In this document: piece after piece, positions 1 through 4,650 of the stretch | Position numbering within the stretch: position 1 is the first letter of the stretch | Layout of the letters: each line of letters opens with the position of its first letter | NCBI GenBank assembly: GCA_017421885.1 | Contig: JAFOHJ010000149.1 | Location: forward strand, 1-5,589 | Source: Clostridia bacterium | Lineage (GTDB): Bacteria > Bacillota_A > Clostridia > Oscillospirales > Butyricicoccaceae | DNA length: 5,589 bases | Direction: 5' to 3' | The notes under the pieces: model-generated | Told to the model about the DNA's origin: nothing | Seen by the model: only the letters and a program-made list of their open reading frames with translations | The model's database searches: none | Made by a program: the position numbers and the translations under genes

Positions 1-237
1 AAAATATTCTTCTACAGCATTGCTCCAATTGCTCTCTGTTCTTTCAGCACTTTCTTTTCTTTCTTCCACAGCATCATAGGGCAGTAATAAGAGGTTAGCA
101 TCAAATAATTCCTCATTGGGATATGTTACAATATTTTCGATAACCTTCAATGTGCCCTCATTAGGATCTTCTTCGGTACATCCAAACAAAAATACTAAAA
201 TCAGTAAAGATATGAGAAGCCTTATCTTCTTTTTCAT
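1..237 (-). CDS. Lipoprotein of unknown function, C-terminally truncated by the window edge
   Basis: The frame is open from an ATG at 237 to the window's left edge, giving 79 residues with no stop. It starts with three lysines and an arginine, then a hydrophobic stretch (about residues 7-18) ending in a lipobox, Leu-Phe-Gly-Cys, with the cysteine at residue 20. This predicts a type II signal peptide and a lipid-anchored protein on the outer face of the membrane. The mature start (TEEDPNEG) is acidic and flexible, as is usual after a lipid anchor. AAAGGA lies 8 nt upstream of the ATG. The gene follows the secreted-protein gene by 37 nt with no visible promoter or terminator between them, so it is probably the second gene of that operon. 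The visible mature part includes an NPDL-like 'YPNEELFDANLL' segment and a Trp near residue 71, but I cannot name a family. It shares the low GC of its neighbour. Confidence 0.8.
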   Translation of the reverse strand, partial: MKKKIRLLISLLILVFLFGCTEEDPNEGTLKVIENIVTYPNEELFDANLLLLPYDAVEERKESAERTESNWSNAVEEYF

Positions 238-275
238 AATTCTTTTCCTTTGCAAAATCAACAAAAGTTTAAAAA

Positions 276-713
276 TTATTTATTTCGAATGAACTCAAAT
301 CCTCTCGAAAAGTCATCATGTACCCATTTCTCACCATACGTATCTGTTTCTATGTTAAGAAGTGAGCTATCAAAAGGAAAAGGAAGTCCATAGTCCTTAA
401 TAGCGTATTGTCCCCATACTGAATCAGGGATAAGCATATGTCCACTTGTTACCAAAATCAGATAACACTGTGTACACTGATACATGTTACCAGTAAAGAT
501 GTGGTCATTTCCTGCTGCATTATACACATAGCCTGTTCCTTTTGCTAACATTTGATGTTTTCCTCCAGATGAACAAGAGACAATGTACTCTTCAGGATCA
601 ATTTCTTCTGGTGGTGTTCCAGGCACGACTTCTGAGGCCATTACATTTATGGAAAAAGCAGAAAGCATCATAACGGCCATTGTGATAGCGAGTAAACGTT
701 TCAAAGTCTTCAT
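276..713 (-). CDS. Small secreted protein with a possible Cys/His metal site
   Basis: This is a 145-residue protein. Residues 1-26 form a Sec signal peptide: basic start (MKTLKR), hydrophobic core, and a Val-Met-Ala cleavage site before Ser27. A Pro/Glu-rich linker (about 28-43) follows, then a compact domain. Its cysteines are Cys47, in SCSSGGKH with His53, and the pair Cys80/Cys83, in QCTQC, with His71 and His92 nearby. This spacing could hold a zinc ion in a small ribbon-like fold, or form a disulfide outside the cell; neither is shown. I do not recognise a named family. The ATG at 713 is supported by AAAAGGAGA with GGAG 8 nt upstream, and a good promoter lies about 65-100 nt further up. 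It probably heads a two-gene operon with the lipoprotein that follows. Local GC is near 38%, against about 50-55% in the aldo/keto reductase and acetamidase genes, which may indicate acquisition from elsewhere. Confidence 0.85.
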   Translation of the reverse strand: MKTLKRLLAITMAVMMLSAFSINVMASEVVPGTPPEEIDPEEYIVSCSSGGKHQMLAKGTGYVYNAAGNDHIFTGNMYQCTQCYLILVTSGHMLIPDSVWGQYAIKDYGLPFPFDSSLLNIETDTYGEKWVHDDFSRGFEFIRNK

Positions 714-781
714 AATGTAATCTCCTTTTCTTGTTTTAAATTAGTTTTGCCTAAGCTAACAAATCATCCAACTATCTCATC

Positions 782-812
782 ATTATATCACCCCTTTAAT
801 TTCTTATCACAA
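782..812 (-). promoter_or_regulatory. Extended -10 promoter for the secreted protein/lipoprotein pair
   Basis: Read on the minus strand, a perfect TATAAT at 787-782 is preceded by TGA, giving the TGnTATAAT extended -10 form. The best -35 match is TTGTGA at 812-807 with a long 19-nt spacer, so recognition probably leans on the -10 box. Transcription would begin near 775 and leave a leader of about 60 nt. Confidence 0.6.
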
Positions 813-817
813 TCTTA

Positions 818-845
818 ACATATATCACAATATATTGCAATATGT
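818..845. promoter_or_regulatory. AT-rich nested dyad, possible regulator-binding site
   Basis: ACATAT at 818-823 and ATATGT at 840-845 form the outer arms of an imperfect 28-bp inverted repeat. Inside are two perfect palindromes: CAATATATTG (828-837) and ATATTGCAATAT (832-843). The element sits just upstream of the -35 region of the promoter for the secreted-protein gene, at roughly -43 to -70, where an activator could bind. It may instead be chance symmetry in very AT-rich DNA; no regulator gene is visible in the window. Confidence 0.3.
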
Positions 846-850
846 AAAAT

Positions 851-892
851 AATATTTTCATTTATTTATACAAAAATATTTTCATTTATTTA
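851..892. repeat. Two-copy direct repeat with a 24-bp period
   Basis: The 18-mer AATATTTTCATTTATTTA occurs at 851-868 and again, identical, at 875-892. The starts are 24 bp apart, a little over two helical turns. It lies in the non-coding gap between the terminator of the GNAT gene and the promoter of the secreted-protein gene. It could be a recent slippage duplication, an upstream AT-rich promoter element, or paired protein-binding sites. Confidence 0.75.
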
Positions 893-911
893 CATAAAAA
901 ATATAAACGAT

Positions 912-935
912 AAAAGCTCCCCGGAGGGAGCTTTT
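912..935 (-). terminator. Intrinsic terminator of the first GNAT gene
   Basis: A perfect 10-bp stem, AAAAGCTCCC paired with GGGAGCTTTT, closes a 4-nt loop (CGGA). On the minus strand it is followed by TTTTATCG and then a T-rich run. The A-tract/T-tract ends make it usable in both directions. The stem begins only 2 nt after the stop codon of the GNAT gene. Confidence 0.9.
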
Positions 936-937
936 AT

Positions 938-1426
938 TTATTCTTTCACCCAATGATACATGATCCTCAGACTGTCGTCGCGTTTGACGCGCAGCAGGCC
1001 GCAGCGAGTGAATCCGTTCTTTTCACAGACGTGCTGCATGGTCTTGTTGTTGGGATGGGTGTCGATCCTGACATTGTCGATCTGCGATTTGCAGAAATCG
1101 ATGCTCTCTTTAAAAACACCCTTGCGCGAGCCGTGGGATGCAATGCGGTGCACCGTGCCGTAGGGCTCGTTATTGAGCCACTCGCCCTCGATAGGCGTCA
1201 GATAAAAGGGCTCCTCACGGGTCATAAACATAAATACGCCGTATACCTCATCGCCTTCATAACATACATAAAGCTCGCCGCGCTCGATGTCGGTGTCGAG
1301 CCAATGAACCGGAGGCTCGGTGTCGCCCCACTGGGTCGGGTTGCCGGTGCGCTTCATATACTCGCGCGCATTGGCATAAATCTCGTATATCCTCGGGAGG
1401 TCGTCCCTTGTTGCCTTGCGGATCAT
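938..1426 (-). CDS. GNAT-family N-acetyltransferase
   Basis: This 162-residue protein is a full-length single GNAT domain, predicted to transfer an acetyl group from acetyl-CoA to an amine of an unknown acceptor in the cytoplasm. The start MIRKATRDDLPRIYEIY is the usual first strand and helix. Strand pairs follow at about 52-68 (ELYVCYEGDEVYGVFMF), then VHRIASH (92-98) leading to the acetyl-CoA loop. The late motif THPNNKTMQHVCEKNGF (123-139) has the conserved Asn and the KNGF turn. The acetyl-CoA loop around residues 100-105 (S-R-K-G-V-F) departs from the standard Q/RxxGxG/A; I recall related Firmicutes proteins with a similar KGIF loop, so it need not be inactive. GGAG lies 7 nt before the ATG at 1426. 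It has its own promoter and terminator, so it is a single-gene unit. The acceptor cannot be told from sequence. Confidence 0.9.
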   Translation of the reverse strand: MIRKATRDDLPRIYEIYANAREYMKRTGNPTQWGDTEPPVHWLDTDIERGELYVCYEGDEVYGVFMFMTREEPFYLTPIEGEWLNNEPYGTVHRIASHGSRKGVFKESIDFCKSQIDNVRIDTHPNNKTMQHVCEKNGFTRCGLLRVKRDDSLRIMYHWVKE

Positions 1427-1455
1427 GATACCACTCCTTTTTATAACTTTATATT

Positions 1456-1484
1456 ATTATACCATGGCAGCGCGCAAAACAAAA
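1456..1484 (-). promoter_or_regulatory. Extended -10 promoter of the first GNAT gene
   Basis: On the minus strand TATAAT at 1461-1456 is preceded by TGG, an extended -10 box. The -35 is weak: TTTTGT at 1484-1479 gives a 17-nt spacer. Transcription would start near 1449, leaving a leader of about 22 nt that carries the ribosome binding site. Confidence 0.6.
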
Positions 1485-1498
1485 GAGTATATATAAGA

Positions 1499-1529
1499 AA
1501 AGAGCAGGACCGACTCGGCCCTGCCCTTT
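1499..1529 (-). terminator. Intrinsic terminator of the DUF1292 gene
   Basis: A 14-bp stem with a 3-nt loop (arms 1499-1512 and 1516-1529) is followed on the minus strand by TTTTCTTATATATA. Two positions (1503/1525 and 1509/1519) are A-C mismatches in a plus-strand RNA but G-U pairs in a minus-strand RNA. The fully paired form therefore exists only for leftward transcripts, matching the DUF1292 gene that stops at 1539. It may also end readthrough from the aldo/keto reductase gene. Confidence 0.88.
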
Positions 1530-1538
1530 GTCTTACAA

Positions 1539-1838
1539 TTATTCTTCGTCTTCTTCGACTCTCTCGTTATAGATGTCGATAACAGCGTTTACGATGGCTT
1601 CGTCCTCGATGCCTGTCAGCTCGTCGGAACCGTCCTCGTTCTCCTGAACCAGCATTACAACTGCCTCTTCAAGAACCTCGCCGTCTTCGATGGGAAGCAT
1701 GATAGCGTAATTCTCGCCTTCGTATTCGACCAGATCGACATAGGCAAACTGTACCTCGTTACCCTCGTCGTCAACAAGAGTGATGATACCGTCTTCTTCT
1801 TCGTTTTCGATCTCGTTGAAAAGTTCGTTATTATCCAT
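1539..1838 (-). CDS. DUF1292 family protein, very acidic
   Basis: This 99-residue protein matches the DUF1292 pattern, the family that includes Bacillus YrzB. Its core is 'IITLVDDEGNEVQFAYVDLV', then EYEGENYAIMLPIEDG, then an EEAVVMLV strand. The biochemical role of the family is unknown. I count 36 Asp/Glu, a single Arg (residue 93) and no Lys, so it is strongly negatively charged. It is predicted to be soluble, with no signal peptide or membrane segment. GGAG lies 10 nt before the ATG at 1838. In Bacillus and many Clostridia the gene sits beside a Holliday-junction resolvase gene (ruvX/yqgF). Here it stands between a reductase and an acetyltransferase, with its own consensus promoter and terminator. 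Family assignment is confident; function is not. Confidence 0.9.
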   Translation of the reverse strand: MDNNELFNEIENEEEDGIITLVDDEGNEVQFAYVDLVEYEGENYAIMLPIEDGEVLEEAVVMLVQENEDGSDELTGIEDEAIVNAVIDIYNERVEEDEE

Positions 1839-1877
1839 GATAAATATTCTCCTTTATTTTCATCTGACTGTAAGGTG

Positions 1878-1906
1878 ATTATATGGGAATATCAGGATGG
1901 TGTCAA
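1878..1906 (-). promoter_or_regulatory. Perfect-consensus sigma-A promoter of the DUF1292 gene
   Basis: On the minus strand TTGACA at 1906-1901 and TATAAT at 1883-1878 are separated by exactly 17 nt, so both boxes match consensus fully. Transcription would start near 1871, giving a leader of about 33 nt. It has no TG before the -10 box, unlike the other strong promoters here. It suggests strong constitutive expression. Confidence 0.9.
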
Positions 1907-1939
1907 GTAATGGAAGGTTAACAATTTGCGACCTTTATT

Positions 1940-2965
1940 TTAATCGTCCTTATGCTGGGCATAGAACTCGTCATAATCCTTGAGCATCATCTGCAGCAGG
2001 TCGGGCGTGTTCAGGCCGTAAGGGCAGCGGCTCATGCAGGCATTGCAGTGGAGGCAGCCTTCGATCTTGTGCATCTTGGCATACCACTCGTCGCTCATAT
2101 AAGGCTTATAGGGCGAACGTCTGAGCAGCTGAGCCATTCTTGCCGCATTGGGGATCTCGATGCCGGCAGGACAGGGCAGACAGTAGCCGCAGCTGCGGCA
2201 GAAGTTGCCGGCCAGCTCCTTGCGGTCGTGGTCGATGATGGCCTTGAGCTCGTCGGTCATCTCCGCGCCCTTCTCGGTCAGCTCGAGCCACTGGTCAAGC
2301 TCCCACTCGTGCTGGATGCCCCAAATGGGAACAACATTCTCATGCTGCTGCATAAAGGCATAGCAGGCCTCAGCCTTGTTGAGCAGGCCGCCCGAAAGAC
2401 CCTTCATGGCGATAAAGCCCATGTCGTTCTCCTTGCAGAGCTTTACCAGCTCAAGGTCGACATCGGTGGCAAGATAGCAGAAGGGGAACTGGAGTGTTTC
2501 ATAGTTGCCGCTGAGGATGGCTTCCTTTGCCTTGCCGGGGCGGTGGTTTGTAATACCTATATGGCGAATATATCCCTTTTCCTTGGCCTCAAGGGCAGCG
2601 GCAAAGGGGCCGTTGGGGTCGTTGATGTCGGGCAGCTCCGCAGGGTTATGGAACTGGAACAGGTCGATATAATCGGTCTTGAGCATACGGAGGCTGTTCT
2701 CGATATGGGCCTGAACGGTGGCCTTGTCCTTGCCGCCGCTCTTGGTCGAGATAACTACCTTGTCGCGGATGCCTTCAAAAGCGATGCCCAGCTTCTTTTC
2801 GCTGTCGGTGTATGCATTGGCTGTGTCGAAGTAATTGATGCCGCCCTCATATGCACGGCGAACCAGCTTTACCGCATCGTCGACCGATATTCTCTGGATG
2901 GGAAGGGCGCCAAACGCCGTCTTTGTAACCATGAGCTCTGTTTTTCCGAGTCTTACCTTTTTCAA
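1940..2965 (-). CDS. Aldo/keto reductase with C-terminal two-[4Fe-4S] ferredoxin domain
   Basis: From the TTG at 2965 the product is 341 residues. Residues 1 to about 245 are an aldo/keto reductase barrel, opening with KKVRLGKTELMVTKTAFGA. The usual catalytic tetrad is present: Asp47 and Tyr52 (DTANAY), Lys75 (ISTK) and His106 (LFQFH). The C-terminal part carries two cysteine sets: Cys256, 259, 262, 265 in CRSCGYCLPCP, and Cys304, 307, 310, 314 in CLHCNACMSRCP. These are predicted to bind two [4Fe-4S] clusters. This matches the family often described as predicted oxidoreductases of the aldo/keto reductase family (COG1453). Known members are cytoplasmic; the substrate and electron partner of this one are unknown, and electron flow between ferredoxin-like clusters and a nicotinamide site is inference. 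An ATG at 3055 would add 30 residues, but it has a poor ribosome site and lies upstream of the likely promoter. No terminator follows the stop. Confidence 0.92.
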   Translation of the reverse strand: MKKVRLGKTELMVTKTAFGALPIQRISVDDAVKLVRRAYEGGINYFDTANAYTDSEKKLGIAFEGIRDKVVISTKSGGKDKATVQAHIENSLRMLKTDYIDLFQFHNPAELPDINDPNGPFAAALEAKEKGYIRHIGITNHRPGKAKEAILSGNYETLQFPFCYLATDVDLELVKLCKENDMGFIAMKGLSGGLLNKAEACYAFMQQHENVVPIWGIQHEWELDQWLELTEKGAEMTDELKAIIDHDRKELAGNFCRSCGYCLPCPAGIEIPNAARMAQLLRRSPYKPYMSDEWYAKMHKIEGCLHCNACMSRCPYGLNTPDLLQMMLKDYDEFYAQHKDD

Positions 2966-2980
2966 AGCAGTACCCTCCTT
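2963..2980 (-). promoter_or_regulatory. Ribosome binding site fixing the TTG start of the aldo/keto reductase
   Basis: On the minus strand AAGGAGGG (2980-2973) lies 7 nt before TTG (2965-2963). The residues that follow are the normal start of an aldo/keto reductase. The upstream in-frame ATG at 3055 has only a purine-rich GAGAGAG stretch in front of it. Confidence 0.85.
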
Positions 2981-3001
2981 ATAAATATATTTGATGATTT
3001 G

Positions 3002-3030
3002 ATTATACCACCGCACAGCAGCTTTAACAA
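3002..3030 (-). promoter_or_regulatory. Promoter of the aldo/keto reductase gene
   Basis: On the minus strand TTGTTA at 3030-3025 and TATAAT at 3007-3002 are 17 nt apart, and TGG precedes the -10 box (extended -10). Transcription would start near 2995, about 30 nt before the TTG start. The promoter lies downstream of the ATG at 3055, which argues against that ATG being used. Confidence 0.72.
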
Positions 3031-3037
3031 GGCAGTA

Positions 3038-3046
3038 TGATATATT
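3038..3046 (+). promoter_or_regulatory. Possible extended -10 box for the DUF6512 gene
   Basis: TGATATATT at 3038-3046 fits an extended -10 box (TGnTATATT) about 65 nt upstream of the GTG start. No convincing -35 box stands 17 nt upstream. If real, it is back to back with the leftward promoter of the aldo/keto reductase, whose -35 ends at 3030, so the two would share a control region. Confidence 0.35.
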
Positions 3047-3096
3047 TTTATTCATATTCTCTCTCTTCTGAGCATATCTTCACCCAGAAGTATTGC

Positions 3097-3113
3097 GGGA
3101 GGTTTTATCTGTG
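3097..3113 (+). promoter_or_regulatory. Ribosome binding site fixing the GTG start of the DUF6512 gene
   Basis: GGGAGG (3097-3102) stands 8 nt before the GTG at 3111. The frame is open back to a TTG at 3093, but the ribosome site would then lie inside the coding region, so GTG is the better start. Confidence 0.8.
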
Positions 3114-3665
3114 AACCATCATTCATTATTCAAAAGCGACCTATGGGGATTTATCATCGTATCCATCGCCGGCTCTGCACTTCACTTTATCTATCCTATT
3201 TCGGGTGGTTCGGCTCTTGCCGGGCTCATCTGCCCGGTCAACGAAAGCGTGTGGGAACACCTCAAGCTGTTGTTTTTCCCATGCCTCGCCTATACGGTGT
3301 GGCAGTATTTTGCCATAGGGCAAAGCTTCGGAGCATTTCTATGGGGGAGGTGCTGCTCACTGGTGATGGGGATGCTGATGATAATCATGCTCTATTACAC
3401 CTACACCGGTTCCATCGGACGAGGGTTTCTTTTTGTTGATATTGGGCTGTTTTTTGCTGCTTCGGCCCTGACATTCGCCCTGAGCCATTTTATCACTCGC
3501 AGCTTTCCAACTCCCACAAAAACAGAAACTGTGCTGTGGCTGACCGTGGTGGCATTGTGGGGAATATCTCTGTTCATCTTTACTTTCAGGCCTCCCCATA
3601 TCCCCCTTTTCCGCGATCCGTTAAGCGGCAGGTACGGGATCATTGATACTTATGATATAAAATGA
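3111..3665 (+). CDS. DUF6512 family integral membrane protein
   Basis: From the GTG at 3111 the protein has 184 residues and about five membrane helices: roughly 11-30, 53-71, 80-97, 106-127 and 140-159. Between helices 1 and 2 is the motif CPVNESVWEHLKL (41-53), and near the C-terminus PPHIPLFRDPLSGRYGI (161-177). Both are hallmarks I associate with DUF6512, a family common in Clostridia with no known function. The conserved Asn, Glu, Trp and His in the first motif sit at a membrane face and could form a functional site; this is inference. The gene is divergent from the aldo/keto reductase. Its last codons contain the promoter of the acetamidase gene. No terminator follows it, so some readthrough into the acetamidase gene is likely. 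Confidence 0.85.
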   Translation: MNHHSLFKSDLWGFIIVSIAGSALHFIYPISGGSALAGLICPVNESVWEHLKLLFFPCLAYTVWQYFAIGQSFGAFLWGRCCSLVMGMLMIIMLYYTYTGSIGRGFLFVDIGLFFAASALTFALSHFITRSFPTPTKTETVLWLTVVALWGISLFIFTFRPPHIPLFRDPLSGRYGIIDTYDIK

Positions 3666-3671
3666 TATAAT
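3643..3671 (+). promoter_or_regulatory. Promoter of the acetamidase gene, inside the end of the DUF6512 gene
   Basis: TTGATA at 3643-3648 and TATAAT at 3666-3671 are 17 nt apart, and TGA (3663-3665) precedes the -10 box, giving an extended -10. That TGA is also the stop codon of the DUF6512 gene. Transcription would start near 3678, leaving a leader of about 28 nt with AAGGAG. Confidence 0.8.
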
Positions 3672-3705
3672 GAAGCCATCAATCACACCGTAAGGAGAAG
3701 ATATT

Positions 3706-4605
3706 ATGGCACATATACTGGTAAACCGCGATTCGTTCCATCTGGCCTTTGACAAGGATATATCTCCCGTTGCCCATGCACACTCGGGCGACACCGCCAC
3801 CTTCCTCTGCCGCGACTGCTATAACGGCGAGCTCAGCCGCAACGGCATGGACTTTGCCGAGATGGATATGAGCACCAATAACCCCGTTACAGGCCCCCTC
3901 TATATTGAAGGAGCTGAGATCGGCGATGTTCTTAAAGTCGAGATCCTCGCCATCAGACCCGACGATAAAGGCTGTATGTGTGCCCGCCTTGGCAGCGGTA
4001 TTTACAACATCGAAGGCTGCCACTGCCGCATCTTCCCTATCGACCGCGAAAAGATGACCTTTGATTTTGACGGCATCACCATCCCCATGATCCCCATGAT
4101 CGGCGTTATCGGAACTGCTCCTGCAGGCGCGCCAATTCCCACTACCACCCCCGACGAGCATGGCGGCAACCTAGATATCAAGGATATGAACGAAGGTGTC
4201 ACCCTCTATCTGCCGGTCAATGTTCCCGGCGCACTGCTCTCGATGGGCGACCTGCACGGCGTTCAGGGCGACGGCGAGACCGTGATCTGCGCGCTGGAGA
4301 TGAACGGCGAGGTTGATGTACGCGTTACCGTTCTCAAGGGTAGGAGCGACATTCCCACGCCCTTCCTTGTAAATAAGACCCACTATATGACAACGGCTGC
4401 TGATCCTTCGCTGGACGTATGCAGCGTCAAGGCGGCACACAAGATGCACGGCTTCCTCATGGAGCACGCAGGCCTCAGCGATGCTCAGGCAGGTATGCTG
4501 TTGTCGCTCAAGGGCAACCTTCGCATCAGACAGGTGGTAAATCCCCATAAGGGATGCATTATGGAGTTCCCCAAGGGCATTCTTCCCATTGATTTTGAAG
4601 AGTAA
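3706..4605 (+). CDS. Acetamidase/formamidase family protein
   Basis: This 299-residue protein is a full-length member of the FmdA/AmdA family (Pfam acetamidase/formamidase), which hydrolyses small amides such as formamide or acetamide to the acid and ammonia. Family landmarks appear in order: NPVTGP (59-64), GAEIGD (69-74), the GVIGTAP segment (133-139), EHGGNLDIKD (151-160) and MGDLHGVQGDGE (180-191). The Asp, His and Glu residues of the last two motifs are the expected metal/active-site residues. It has no signal peptide, so it is cytoplasmic. AAGGAG sits 8 nt before the ATG. It has its own promoter and ends 3 nt before a hairpin terminator. No amide transporter or urease-like gene is next to it, so the physiological substrate is unknown. 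It holds nine cysteines, several in close pairs (35/38, 90/92, 105/107). Family is certain; substrate is inferred. Confidence 0.95.
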   Translation: MAHILVNRDSFHLAFDKDISPVAHAHSGDTATFLCRDCYNGELSRNGMDFAEMDMSTNNPVTGPLYIEGAEIGDVLKVEILAIRPDDKGCMCARLGSGIYNIEGCHCRIFPIDREKMTFDFDGITIPMIPMIGVIGTAPAGAPIPTTTPDEHGGNLDIKDMNEGVTLYLPVNVPGALLSMGDLHGVQGDGETVICALEMNGEVDVRVTVLKGRSDIPTPFLVNKTHYMTTAADPSLDVCSVKAAHKMHGFLMEHAGLSDAQAGMLLSLKGNLRIRQVVNPHKGCIMEFPKGILPIDFEE

Positions 4606-4608
4606 AAT

Positions 4609-4639
4609 AAAACTGCCACCCAAATCGGGTGGCAGTTTT
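4609..4639. terminator. Bidirectional terminator between the acetamidase and membrane-protein genes
   Basis: A perfect 13-bp stem (4609-4621 with 4627-4639) closes a 5-nt loop and has AAAA and TTTT ends. It lies between convergent genes, 3 nt after the acetamidase stop and 11 nt after the stop of the leftward membrane-protein gene, so it can serve both. It is nearly identical to the hairpin at 5208-5238. Confidence 0.92.
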
Positions 4640-4650
4640 GCTGTATATTC

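Noticed and set aside
714..937. Possible small RNA, riboswitch or attachment site in the 224-nt gap
   Set aside because: Apart from the terminator, promoter, dyad and 24-bp repeat, I see no conserved RNA fold, tRNA-like end or integrase-type site.
953..1582. Plus-strand open frame of 209 codons opposite the GNAT gene
   Set aside because: It crosses the GNAT gene, its promoter and a terminator and has no family features, so it is an antisense shadow.
2990..3003. TTTGAT repeated at 8-bp spacing in the aldo/keto reductase leader
   Set aside because: Too short to separate from chance in an AT-rich leader, and without symmetry.
1952..3040. Long plus-strand open frame of 362 codons opposite the aldo/keto reductase
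   Set aside because: It mirrors a clearly conserved gene and has no recognisable domain. Its openness follows from the codon bias of the true gene.
3679..4161. Minus-strand open frames opposite the acetamidase (also 4171-4623)
   Set aside because: The acetamidase motifs are intact along the plus strand; the opposite frames show only low-complexity Ala/Gly/Val-rich sequence.
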